DNA of 40,319 nucleotides from SIG299 sp051880375. Its GTDB lineage: Bacteria > Bacillota > Clostridia > Lachnospirales > Lachnospiraceae. Shown here piece by piece: positions 1 to 7,814 of the stretch. The stretch covers positions 1 to 40,319 of the forward strand of contig JBJENV010000084.1 in NCBI GenBank assembly GCA_051880375.1, read 5' to 3'. The translations under genes and the position numbers were made by a program. The notes under the pieces are model-generated. The model saw nothing but the letters and a program-made list of their open reading frames with translations. It ran no database searches and was not told the DNA's origin. The stretch's first letter is position 1. Every line of letters starts with the position of its first letter.

Positions 1-108
1 CTGGCAGAAAAAATTTTATATTTTTTTGATTGTCTACTTGACGGGAAGCAGTTCACTATGGAACAGGGGAATAATTTTTCACAGACATTACAGAAAGCAT
101 GGATGTAA
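1..108 (+). CDS. 3' end of an unidentified gene (partial)
   Basis: An open frame enters from the left edge and stops at TAA 106-108, giving 35 residues that end in QTLQKAWM. The composition (aromatic and acidic residues, no low complexity) is compatible with a real C-terminus, but the family is not recognisable from so little sequence. An inverted repeat with 7-bp arms (GCATGGA at 97-103, TCCATGC at 113-119) overlaps the stop and could be a weak terminator, although no T-run follows it. It is the only plus-strand coding sign before 7.4 kb. Confidence 0.35.
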   Translation: MAEKILYFFDCLLDGKQFTMEQGNNFSQTLQKAWM

Positions 109-160
109 AAAGTCCATGCCAGATAATACACGGTCAAAATGACATTCAGTGAATTACTAT

Positions 161-343
161 GTAAGTGACTGCGTAGCTGGCACTTACAGTAATGAAATTG
201 TTTTTCATCTAACTGGTTCTGCTGGCACCAAAAACGGATATCCAAACCACTGTTTTCCCGTAAGTGACTCAAGACAAGGTATATAGAAGTCTACCGCCAA
301 ACATGGTATGATTTCTCTACACGCCTTGTTTTGAGTCACTTAC
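161..343. repeat. Cluster of GTAAGTGACT repeats with a long hairpin
   Basis: GTAAGTGACT occurs at 161-170 and 260-269 and in inverted form at 334-343. The first copy forms its own small palindrome (GTAAGTG 161-167 with CACTTAC 181-187). The second and third copies are the ends of a long hairpin whose outer arms are 260-279 and 324-343 (20 nt, one G-T type mismatch), with an inner TACC/GGTA closing pair at 292-295 and 305-308. The interval 109-335 holds no gene. This could be a terminator for the gene ending at 336 on the minus strand, or the end of a degraded mobile element. Confidence 0.6.
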
Positions 344-1000
344 AAATATTATGATTTATTTCAACTCCGCTAGCATTTATCATGTCAGAAAGGATGCTAT
401 AAGATGTTGTTTCACAACATGCGGCAATTCTCCGTATAAACCTACTTCTGTTTCCCAAAATATTTTTTTCAATAAAACTCCACGCTTTCTTACTCTTTGC
501 CAGAAATACTAAGAGGATAAAACAAATCATTAAACCAACGGCTACTCCAACATCAATTGCAATTTTCATCTCGTCAGCTACAAGTCTAAATGAAAGTGCA
601 ATAGAGCCCATTACCCCCAGTACAAGAGCCGGAATATAAATTACTGCATAGCGTCCCTTCTCAACTTTGAATTCTTTACATACTTCTTTCACGACCCCAC
701 ACAAAGAATTTCTATCTACCAATACATCAAGCGGAACAAAAAAATTTGTAATAATTGCCAAATCTACAAATATGTATTTACAATATCCTTGTTCTTTTTC
801 TATCACTGCTAGAATAAAAAAGATAATTGAAATCTCAATAACAGCAATTACAACAGCTTTCTTTCCGAAATAGTGATACTATCCTTATTGGTGCATAGAC
901 ATGAGATCCCATTTGCAAACCAAACCAACAACACAAGTATTCCTGCTGCCAATAACACATTTATGTCTTGATAAATCATTATTATCAATATGTAAATCAT
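336..1000 (-). pseudogene. Frameshifted membrane protein gene
   Basis: Two overlapping minus-strand frames seem to be halves of one gene. The first starts at ATG 1000, reads MIYILIIMIYQDINV and a hydrophobic segment, and stops at 848. The second frame is open from 878 to 336 and encodes a further hydrophobic stretch (VVIAVIEISIIFFILAVI), a loop, two more membrane segments and a basic tail. A single-base slip between 848 and 878 joins them into a protein of about 215 residues with four membrane segments. The start overlaps the stop of the preceding small gene (TAATG), suggesting translational coupling. The distal part could also start alone at a GTG (806). No family was recognised. Frameshift inference: moderate; membrane protein: good. 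Confidence 0.55.
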
Positions 1001-1170
1001 TAAAATAGAAACATAATCATGTTATAAATAATAGCATCCATAAAACCTTTTATGTGTTTTTGCTTTATCCTTCCAAATTCTTCTCTTTTCATTAGCCACA
1101 AAGTTAAAAAAAACATAAACATTATCATCACTACTGTAACTAATGCGCTAATGCATCCTAAAATAAACAT
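1000..1170 (-). CDS. Small membrane protein, unknown function
   Basis: 56 residues starting at the ATG at 1170, chosen because GGGAGG sits 8 nt upstream; the frame is also open from an earlier ATG at 1185, which has no Shine-Dalgarno. The N-terminal half is a long hydrophobic segment (FILGCISALVTVVMIMFMFF) followed by a basic helix (KREEFGRIKQKH) and a second short hydrophobic end. The stop overlaps the start of the next gene as TAATG, so the two are probably co-translated. Not recognised; such pairs can be immunity or small toxin-like membrane proteins, but nothing in the sequence proves this. Confidence 0.5.
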   Translation of the reverse strand: MFILGCISALVTVVMIMFMFFLTLWLMKREEFGRIKQKHIKGFMDAIIYNMIMFLF

Positions 1171-1201
1171 GCTAATTCCTCCCATACATTCTTATTTATT
1201 A

Positions 1202-1235
1202 TGCACAAAAAAACTTCATTTTAGCCATTTGTGCA
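1202..1235 (-). terminator. Hairpin after the amber-interrupted gene
   Basis: Perfect 8-bp inverted repeat, TGCACAAA at 1202-1209 and TTTGTGCA at 1228-1235, lying 5 nt after the minus-strand stop at 1241. A T-rich stretch is inside the 3' arm rather than after it, so termination efficiency is doubtful. Confidence 0.35.
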
Positions 1236-1240
1236 ATGGT

Positions 1241-1561
1241 TTATAAAGTTATAATAGTTCCAAACCATTCAATAATTGGAGACATTTTCAATGCACATGT
1301 GTTTCCAGTTAAAAAGGTACTCGAAAAAACATCATCCTTTTTATGAAGGCGAATCTGTGTCCCATTCTTCCATATGGTTGCTAACCTCTCATGTCTAGCA
1401 GGATCATCTTTCCGTAGGAGGGGCTTAAATTCCTTCGTCTAGCTAACCGATGGTTTGGTGCCGTCTCTACTCCACACCAGGGAAATGCCCATATAAAATG
1501 TCCAAGCGGCTTCGTTCTGCTTTGTCACTGCCAGAGAACACTCTACATAATTCAGAAGCAT
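1241..1561 (-). pseudogene. Small gene interrupted by one in-frame amber codon
   Basis: An ATG at 1561 has a strong site (GGAGTGAGGG) just upstream and opens 40 codons ending at TAG 1439-1441. The same frame then stays open for 65 more codons (TKEFKPLLRKDDPARHERLA and onward) to TAA 1241-1243. Without the TAG this would be a protein of 106 residues. The second part has normal-looking composition, so it is more likely the true continuation than chance. It begins 12 nt after the AIPR gene stop and would be the last gene of that operon. Either the allele is dead, or a 40-residue product is made, or the amber is read through. No family was recognised. Confidence 0.5.
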
Positions 1562-1572
1562 AACCCTCACTC

Positions 1573-3552
1573 CTATTCTAATATTAAAGACAAATCCCAT
1601 CCTCTTACATTTTGCTTTTCATCATATCCATCAATAATTTTGGCTTGTAAAATCTCACCCAAACTTACTTCATTGCTAATATTTTGTATATATCTGTTTG
1701 CAATATTAGAGATATGAATGGAACCATATTTACGCTCATCATCAGTCCGAAGCTCTACTTCAATTGTATAAGGCTTTATTGCCGTCACTTGGCAAGAAAC
1801 GACTTGTCCAACACATAGGTGTTCTTCATTTCTTTTAGATTCAGAGTATTTTTGTATATTTTTAAGCATCCGAATTGTAAATTCCTTACTTCTAAAAATA
1901 ATATCATCAGAAATATCTGGTGATTCTTCCACTGTTTGCCTTATACAAGTACATGCCGTATTAATTATCCTATTCAGTTTTACAGAATCGTGTAAAAGTT
2001 CATCTAATTTTGTTGCCTGATTCCTTAATTCTCTACTATTTCCCCAACATACTTTTGCATTGCAAGTAAGTGCTCTTATTGAACAGATAATATGATATTT
2101 AAAATGTTTAAACTCTTTTCCTATTTGCTTTTTCTTAATTGCTGTATCTATATAGTACACATAATATGCAGCAATATAATATGGTTCAACAAAATCGTCC
2201 CTGCCATAAACCCTTTTTTTGTACGCTTCAAGCAATTCACCATAATACCTATTAACACTATGCGGCTCATTTAAAAACATTGATATATATGCAAATGTTT
2301 GCCCCGCTAATGTGACTACCTTATTTTTATCTATGAAATGATCCATATCATACTGTTTAGATCTACGTTCATAATAGAGACGGTAATTTATATCCACTGA
2401 ATTATAATATTCCTGTAACATCTTGTGAAAACGATTTGCGGAAGAAAATGCTTCATATTTTACTTCTGTCTGCCTATTAGATGTATATACAATCTTATCT
2501 AAAACCTCATCATCATCTACCTGAACTATTTTTGCCAATACACTTGATCCTTCCAAAAGATGCTCTTTGTTGTCAAAAATCACCCTACTCGTTTGACATC
2601 CATTAACAATTTGATAATCAAAAATTGTAATATTATCTCCTTCTGTTTGTATATCTTTTGCTACAATTGTTATACCATTATTAAGAACGGAAAATCTATC
2701 CTGATTTTCCTTATCAATAATTGCATCCCTGATCTCCGTATTAACAGAATTATACCCTTGAAAATCTCTAACATTATCTTCGAAAATATTGTTAAATAAT
2801 TTTTCTTGATCATCCGTCAACAGATTTGCCACATCTTTACATTTAATCAACCCAAAATAAGCTTGTTTAATTCCTTCCATTTTATAAAAAGGAAGTCTTT
2901 TCTCCATAACAAAAGTACGGCTAATTTTGCGTCTCATTTCTGTATACATTGTAATCACTTTGTCTTTATCGTACGGATAAAACTTTACGCTTGAAAAATC
3001 GCCCGTATCTTTGAAGAAGCGAACGTCCGTAGCGATATTATTAGACAAGTTATTATCTTCATTCCATTTTCCACAGCATACATAATACATTTCTAATGCT
3101 GGTTTAATGGATTGTCCAATTGATTGGCTATAAATGTAATCTTTGATTTCAATCAATTTTTCCATCTTTTCATTCGTGTTTGGTCTTTCTTCTTCATTTT
3201 CAAAAAAATGTTTAATTCCTTTAAAAAAAGTATTTATTTCACCACCGTCAAAACTCTCACTTGTTTTAGATTGTATAAATATAAATTCTGTAGTAACTTT
3301 TCTTTTTTGATCAAAAACTGCTCTACATCCTTCTAAGTCTGATACCAGTTGACCATTAAGTATTATCGCAACACCATCAATACCAATTTCACCTTTATCA
3401 GTCATTACTTCACTTGGGTCAAACCGTTCAGTAGTGTAACGATTCACAACACATTTATTGACAAAATGTTCAAAGGCACTTTGTGGTTCATATTCTTGTA
3501 AACTATATTCTTTTATATGTGTATCCAGATAACTTTTAATTATTTGATTCAT
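1573..3552 (-). CDS. AIPR family abortive-infection protein with S1-like C-terminus
   Basis: 659 residues. Residues about 260-520 show the AIPR family core: a RFSVLNNGITIVA stretch near 287-299, YQIVNGCQTSR near 313-323 and YYERRS near 393-398. AIPR proteins (named after lactococcal abortive phage resistance) are associated with phage defence. The N-terminal part has GEIGIDG (D59) followed by FIFIQSK (Q94, K96), a layout like the D...QxK active site of PD-(D/E)XK nucleases; this is inference. Residues about 580-659 (GQVVSCQVTAI...GSIHISNIA...GEILQAKII...LSLI) resemble an S1/OB-fold RNA-binding domain, an unusual addition. Start chosen at the ATG with AGGAGGG 9-10 nt upstream. Upstream in the same direction are the RlmD-tail relic and a serine protease; downstream is the amber-interrupted gene, so an operon is likely. 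Confidence 0.85.
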   Translation of the reverse strand: MNQIIKSYLDTHIKEYSLQEYEPQSAFEHFVNKCVVNRYTTERFDPSEVMTDKGEIGIDGVAIILNGQLVSDLEGCRAVFDQKRKVTTEFIFIQSKTSESFDGGEINTFFKGIKHFFENEEERPNTNEKMEKLIEIKDYIYSQSIGQSIKPALEMYYVCCGKWNEDNNLSNNIATDVRFFKDTGDFSSVKFYPYDKDKVITMYTEMRRKISRTFVMEKRLPFYKMEGIKQAYFGLIKCKDVANLLTDDQEKLFNNIFEDNVRDFQGYNSVNTEIRDAIIDKENQDRFSVLNNGITIVAKDIQTEGDNITIFDYQIVNGCQTSRVIFDNKEHLLEGSSVLAKIVQVDDDEVLDKIVYTSNRQTEVKYEAFSSANRFHKMLQEYYNSVDINYRLYYERRSKQYDMDHFIDKNKVVTLAGQTFAYISMFLNEPHSVNRYYGELLEAYKKRVYGRDDFVEPYYIAAYYVYYIDTAIKKKQIGKEFKHFKYHIICSIRALTCNAKVCWGNSRELRNQATKLDELLHDSVKLNRIINTACTCIRQTVEESPDISDDIIFRSKEFTIRMLKNIQKYSESKRNEEHLCVGQVVSCQVTAIKPYTIEVELRTDDERKYGSIHISNIANRYIQNISNEVSLGEILQAKIIDGYDEKQNVRGWDLSLILE

Positions 3553-3572
3553 ATGTACATTCCCTCCTAATT

Positions 3573-4006
3573 TTAATTCATACTAAATCCACATACCATT
3601 TTTACCATGTTAAAATATCGTAAAGCATCCTTTATCGCTTCCACTTTCTCCACTGTCAGATGCTTTCTCGGCTGTTTCAATTCATCTACCACATTAGTGA
3701 CATCAAACATCGGCAATCCAAAGTTTCTCTTTATCTCCGCGATATATGCGATATGTACTTTGAAGCGTATTTAGCTTCTATGCACTCCTTTATTGTTCTA
3801 TATGTCACTCGCTCTTTGGGCTTGTAGCTTTCCGCTCTTTTGGCAATATTATCAAGCGGAACTTTTCCCTCACCCTCGCCAAACTCAATTTTTACGTTGA
3901 TATGTCCGTCTGGCTTTTTGTGGGAAAGCAGTACCACCGTCTCCACATGCATTCTCACGGCGAACTGCTCCATTTCACGCATATCAGTATTCTTCATAGC
4001 CTTCAA
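3573..4006 (-). pseudogene. Frameshifted RlmD-tail-like fragment
   Basis: The ATG at 4006 overlaps the end of the protease gene and reads MEQFAVRMHVETVVLLSHKK and onward. From memory this resembles the C-terminal tail carried by some Clostridia RlmD/RumA-type 23S rRNA uracil methyltransferases (the HVETVVLLS motif is typical of that family's C-terminus). After EAKYA the frame runs into a stop at 3731-3733. A second frame continues with HIAYIAEIKRNFGLPMF, DELKQPRKH and EKVEAIKDALRYF down to TAA 3573-3575, which fits the rest of the tail. One missing base near 3770 explains the break. No methyltransferase catalytic domain is present. It lies between protease and AIPR genes and may affect their coupling. 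The homology rests on recall, so the name is tentative. Confidence 0.6.
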
Positions 4007-5117
4007 ATGACAAGTCGTTGTTAAGTGTTGTTCCAGAAATTTTGTAGCAGGCCCTTACCTTGACATTTGGATCGAAAATAAACCTTTCAGAGCCATAGTT
4101 ATCCGTTCCGGCTGCAACATATACTTTAATATTTACAACTGCATACTCCGTAACATGTCCCGCCAAGGACGAGATGCCCGAACCATTAATCAAAATATCA
4201 TCATCATCCTCATATGTTTTCCCTTCATACTGGGTATGTATCTCACATACAAACCAGCCCCAGTCATTTTCCAGCTTAAATTGACTTATAGATTTTAAAG
4301 GTGCTACCTTAACAGCCTTTTCATAAAGCGTGTCCAGTTTCTCATCTAATATGGGGCTGAATACTTCTTTGCGTCCGGCCCAAATCCAAGAATTAATACC
4401 AAATACCAGATTATCAACTGTCCATGGTCCACCTGAGGCCCCGCCATATGCCAGACCGTCCTTTACATGAAGATACCTTTTCCCCTCCACCTGCTCAACA
4501 TTAGCCGAATCTTCTGCATAATACATTTTCTTACCACCGTAAGGTTCCCCTCCAGGGTAGCCAATCATTAATGCCTTGTCCTTGGAGCACTTCACGTCAT
4601 ATTGCAGTACATTTCGCGTGTCCCCTACAAGATGATCCAGTACGCAAACTGCATAATCATAACACGGGTCTTGCTCCTTTTCATATTCCTCCGGTATGAA
4701 GATATGGGTCACCGGCACAATGGCATATGCAGTATTCTCCTTCCGTTTCCAGTAAAATGTAGGCTTAGACAGAAACGCTTTTTGTTCAGAATTATATACA
4801 CAGTGAGCTGCCGTTAAAATGATATCGGGCCGTTTAAATTCTGAAGCCGAACCCATGCATGTTGCTGCACCTATCTGCCCCATTATTTGACCACACGTGT
4901 TATATGGATATTCATTCATATCTTTCACTTCAATAGGGCCATTTACCGAAGTATCCACATCCATAACGACATCTGCCGGATGTTCTCGTTTCAGTAATTC
5001 AATCGGTACTGCCTCATCAATTATTCTGGATCTTAAAAAAGTCTCTCTTGCATTTTTTACTTCGTCTTGATTGTAAGATATACAAACAACTCCCTCGCTT
5101 CTTGTAACCTCTGCCAT
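3984..5117 (-). CDS. Trypsin-like serine protease (non-secreted)
   Basis: 377 residues with a chymotrypsin-fold peptidase domain at about 70-250. The catalytic triad is visible: His105 in LTAAHC, Asp154 in CYDYAV and Ser228 in GGASGGPW. Residues 260-377 form a beta-rich C-terminal region without a recognised family. No signal peptide or membrane segment is seen, so it probably acts in the cytoplasm, unlike most bacterial trypsin-like enzymes. The start has AGGGGG 6 nt upstream. The 3' end overlaps the RlmD-tail fragment by 23 bp, and AIPR follows 21 bp after that, suggesting one transcript. Proteases are known partners or effectors in several phage-defence systems; a role here as an infection-triggered protease or as a processing partner of AIPR is inference. 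Confidence 0.85.
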   Translation of the reverse strand: MAEVTRSEGVVCISYNQDEVKNARETFLRSRIIDEAVPIELLKREHPADVVMDVDTSVNGPIEVKDMNEYPYNTCGQIMGQIGAATCMGSASEFKRPDIILTAAHCVYNSEQKAFLSKPTFYWKRKENTAYAIVPVTHIFIPEEYEKEQDPCYDYAVCVLDHLVGDTRNVLQYDVKCSKDKALMIGYPGGEPYGGKKMYYAEDSANVEQVEGKRYLHVKDGLAYGGASGGPWTVDNLVFGINSWIWAGRKEVFSPILDEKLDTLYEKAVKVAPLKSISQFKLENDWGWFVCEIHTQYEGKTYEDDDDILINGSGISSLAGHVTEYAVVNIKVYVAAGTDNYGSERFIFDPNVKVRACYKISGTTLNNDLSFEGYEEY

Positions 5118-5276
5118 ATAATCCCCCTCGTAAAAATCTCCTGTTCTGCATAACGCTTAATTGCGCCAGCATTAGAATTGCCAATTCAAATGAGCATACT
5201 GATTATCATTCCTGCAAAGCAGTACAGCACCACTTGAAAGAAAAGTTCTGTTTCTGCACATCGCATAAAAACTTCT

Positions 5277-5319
5277 CTATAATATAAACGTTTTAGCAGT
5301 CTCAAATCTTACAAGATTT
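5277..5319 (-). promoter_or_regulatory. Possible promoter of the protease-AIPR operon with a palindrome
   Basis: Minus-strand TTGAGA (5300-5305), 17 nt, TTATAG (5277-5282) could be a promoter. A perfect 7-bp inverted repeat (AAATCTT 5304-5310, AAGATTT 5313-5319) overlaps the -35 end and could be an operator. The -10 match is poor. Confidence 0.35.
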
Positions 5320-5651
5320 CAGAAAAATATTTACCAAAATTTTCACTCGTTTTTTATGCATTATGCCGAATCTCTTGCAAACATCCCGGAGAGGTGCCTC
5401 GCCAAAAAACCGTCCGGTAATTATGCCGAGATTGTAGACCAGGCAATCCATTTAAAAAAAGATTTCCAAACGCTCTGTGGAACAGAGTATCTTTATTTTG
5501 GAGCAGGAAAACCGGACTCCACTGGGAACCTTGAAACGTTCCACCCTGGAAAGTTATCTCTATATGGCTGGTTTTAGTGTATGATGCCATGCAGATAGAT
5601 TTCACCTCAATCAAAATCTTCTAGGGGCAATTAAGTACACGGTGAATTCTA
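5320..5651. other. Interval without a convincing gene
   Basis: Overlapping short open frames exist on both strands (plus 5356-5577, minus 5354-5614), neither with a ribosome binding site or recognisable family. The plus frame (ERCLAKKPSGNYAEIVDQ and onward) has protein-like composition and may be a relic of a decayed gene. Together with the relic at 5652-5825 this marks old insertion or deletion events upstream of the protease operon. Confidence 0.4.
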
Positions 5652-5825
5652 TTATTCCTGTACAATATCACCTCCATTATATTTGTAGTGCTGATCTTTG
5701 CCCTCCAACAGGTCGAACATTCCATCATCTATAAGGTCATCAATATAAGAAGCTCCAATTGAATAAAATCGCTGCACGATGGTCTGCCAAGGCTGTGCGC
5801 AGCGATTTTGTTCAGTTTCTTTTTG
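5652..5825 (-). pseudogene. C-terminal remnant of an unidentified protein
   Basis: An open minus-strand frame of 57 codons with no start codon near its left end reads QRFYSIGASYIDDLIDDGMF and ends DIVQE at TAA 5652-5654. The strongly protein-like composition suggests the tail of a once longer gene that was truncated at its 5' side, where the 366-residue gene now ends (5850). The family was not recognised. Confidence 0.4.
5765..5809 (-). terminator. Hairpin terminator after the 366-residue gene
   Basis: Perfect 11-bp inverted repeat (AAAATCGCTGC at 5765-5775, GCAGCGATTTT at 5799-5809). On the minus strand the 3' arm ends in TTTTATT, as expected of an intrinsic terminator about 40 nt after the stop at 5850. 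It lies inside the 57-codon remnant, which supports that remnant being non-functional. Confidence 0.65.
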
Positions 5826-5849
5826 TCAAGTTCTTTTAAAAATAAAGAA

Positions 5850-6947
5850 TCATTTTTCTAATGTATGTTCTGCTTCTATCATAGATACAGCATCCATTTC
5901 CCAACTACCTATAATATTATTATAGTCATCAAATTGATTCATTATACTCATTGATAATACTACATCATAGTTTAAGGATTCATTTGCAGTTTTCGCAGTT
6001 AATGTAAACCATAACTGTATCTTGTCATAGGAATAGTTTTCAAGAAAATGATTGTACATTTCATCTTCCAGTTCCGTAGCATTCCTTCTAAACACAATAT
6101 GAATCTTCTGGTCACAATCAGGAACAATATTAAGGGTGTTTTGTATAGTATTATTATACTTTGCAGCTGGTAATACATAGTAGCTACACTCTGGATTATC
6201 ATCATAAGCATCCACACAGTATCGGAGCACAAAATCAGAAATATGTACATCCTCTATAATTGCTTTTCCAGCATTTTTTAATGAAAATGTCAATACAAGC
6301 AAATCGTCATCAAATGGATCATGACTTTCTGCAAAATCAAATGTATTATTAAAAAACATATATTTATATTCAAATCTTCTGATACTTACTAGCTGATTAT
6401 CAATTATATGGATAAAAGGCTTATCTTGATCTTTGCATAGAATATTTAAAAACTTGGTGTGGGCTTTCGATCGCTTTTCAAAATCCTCTTTTGTTAAAAC
6501 TTTATCTATCTTATCATCGATTTCGGCTGTTCTTTCAAGTAATCTTCTCTCTCCCATACTTAATTCATTTTCAAGATATTTGACATATTCAGTAACATAT
6601 ATTTTAAAGCACTGAAACAATGCCTCCTGATTAATATTGTCAAAATATTTTCTAGAATTTAAATCTAAATTTTCATATAATAACTGAAACTTTTTCTTTA
6701 GCTCTTCCTCTGTAAAAAGTGGGATGTGATTAACATTAGTTTTAAAATCTTTAATTACCATCTTCAAATGCTCTTGAAAACAATCATCCTTCGTTCCTTC
6801 TATAGCCTTTTTCAATGCTTTTTCATTTGAATAGAAATCTTGTGCGTTTTCACTAGCCCAATCAAAAAACGACTGTATAGTCCAATCTTCAAAATCGCCA
6901 AGTATTTTCATCACACCGTTTCCAATACAATTTACCGTCTTATTCAT
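5850..6947 (-). CDS. Unknown two-domain protein, defence-island candidate
   Basis: 365 residues from the ATG at 6947 (GGGAGG 9 nt upstream; a TTG 3 nt earlier is possible). Residues about 25-165 are helical and charged, with heptad-like runs such as EEELKKKFQLLYENL and GERRLLERTAEIDDKIDKVL. Residues about 185-350 are predicted to be beta-rich, like an Ig-type sandwich (LLVLTFSLKNAGKAIIEDVH, IHIVFRRN, IQLWFTLTAK). No catalytic motif, membrane segment or signal peptide is visible. The helical half reminds me of accessory regions in NTPase-type defence proteins, but this is only an impression. It has its own promoter and terminator, so it is a single-gene unit beside the AIPR locus. Confidence 0.7.
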   Translation of the reverse strand: MNKTVNCIGNGVMKILGDFEDWTIQSFFDWASENAQDFYSNEKALKKAIEGTKDDCFQEHLKMVIKDFKTNVNHIPLFTEEELKKKFQLLYENLDLNSRKYFDNINQEALFQCFKIYVTEYVKYLENELSMGERRLLERTAEIDDKIDKVLTKEDFEKRSKAHTKFLNILCKDQDKPFIHIIDNQLVSIRRFEYKYMFFNNTFDFAESHDPFDDDLLVLTFSLKNAGKAIIEDVHISDFVLRYCVDAYDDNPECSYYVLPAAKYNNTIQNTLNIVPDCDQKIHIVFRRNATELEDEMYNHFLENYSYDKIQLWFTLTAKTANESLNYDVVLSMSIMNQFDDYNNIIGSWEMDAVSMIEAEHTLEK

Positions 6948-7046
6948 CAATTTATTCCTCCCTAGTTCAATATGATTTTTTACTAACCGTCCAAAGTCTG
7001 TAATCTTATTCTGCTCTAAATTTTTATCAACCTTCTTTCTTAGAAT

Positions 7047-7088
7047 TTCCTGTACTTATTATACAGGAAGTTGCTATTCTTATCTCAA
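7047..7088 (-). promoter_or_regulatory. Promoter of the 366-residue gene with a palindrome over the -10 box
   Basis: On the minus strand TTGAGA (7083-7088), 19 nt, then a consensus TATAAT (7058-7063). The -10 box sits inside an inverted repeat with perfect 8-bp arms (TTCCTGTA 7047-7054, TACAGGAA 7062-7069), a layout typical of a repressor operator. The leader to the start codon is about 105 nt. Confidence 0.5.
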
Positions 7089-7440
7089 ACAGTATACTTT
7101 TTCAGTATGAAGTATTGTGATAAAAATACCATGTACTATTAATACGTTTGAGGACATGGAAATCTTACAAAAATTCGACATATTTTTAATTTTTTTATTT
7201 TCACACTTACTTATTCTCTCATTTTTCCTTCAACTCATCCTCCACCTTCCCCTGTACTGTTATCAAACCCTACTTCCAGAAGAGAACCTTTCGTCAGTGT
7301 CTTGCTGCCCTCTTTCCATAACACACTCAGTTCTCCATTGTGCTCCTCGCTTTTCTTTCGCCTAACTGTATAGGGGAATTGTACATCGAAAGCTTTTCCG
7401 ATACCTTCCTTCTTTCCCCGTAACGTTTACTGTCTTCTGC
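7089..7440. other. Interval without a convincing gene
   Basis: A plus-strand frame at 7117-7365 is open but Leu/Phe/Ser rich, lacks a Shine-Dalgarno sequence and looks like chance. No repeats or RNA gene were recognised. The right part probably contains decayed sequence of the Rpn-family gene whose tail starts at 7441. Confidence 0.4.
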
Positions 7441-7749
7441 ATGGCGGGAGGTTTCCTTCATGTTATACGGCAATTTCTGATACGGCAGATAGGAATTCAC
7501 AGAAGACTTTTTGAAGTCAATGAAGAGGTATTAAGGGAAAATTTAAGAACAGAAGGTTATCATGATGGTTTTAATGATGGCCTTGGGAAAGGTATCTCCA
7601 TGGGTGAGCAAGAACTTCTTACTAAATTAGTCGGAGTTAAAATCAAAGCCGGTAAATCGCTGGAACAGATTGCGGCGGAGGTCGAACAACCTGTGGAAGA
7701 GATAAAAGAAATCTATGAAGGTTTGATAGCTAAGAATCAGAAATTATAG
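7441..7749 (+). pseudogene. Rpn-family nuclease, C-terminal remnant
   Basis: 102 codons. The end (LFEVNEEVLRENLRTEGYHD, a Gly-rich GFNDGLGKGISMGE stretch, then KLVGVKIKAGKSLEQIAAEV and a final VEEIKEIYEGL) matches the typical tail of Rpn/YhgA-like recombination-promoting nucleases: a DG-repeat hinge followed by a small helical domain. The PD-(D/E)XK catalytic N-terminus is missing and there is no credible start signal, so this is a relic. A strong hairpin terminator follows at 12 nt. Confidence 0.6.
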
Positions 7750-7761
7750 ATAGAATGAAGC

Positions 7762-7814
7762 AAGGCGTAATGAAAATTACCACCGTTCATGGTATTTTTC
7801 TTTACGCCTTTTTT
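7762..7814 (+). terminator. Long hairpin terminator of the Rpn remnant
   Basis: A 21-bp stem with two mismatches (5' arm from AAGGCGTAA at 7762, 3' arm ending TTTACGCCTT at 7810), loop CCGTTCA between TTACCA and TGGTA, then a T-run 7809-7814. It resembles the hairpins at 260-343 and 8847-8903 in its loop-closing TACC/GGTA pairs. Confidence 0.8.

Noticed and set aside
5354..5614. Minus-strand open frame of 86 codons opposite the plus frame 5356-5577
   Set aside because: Overlaps another open frame over its full length, has no ribosome site and no recognisable motif; at most a relic.
7117..7365. Plus-strand open frame of 82 codons
   Set aside because: No Shine-Dalgarno, skewed Leu/Phe/Ser/Cys composition, and no sign of a family; treated as chance.
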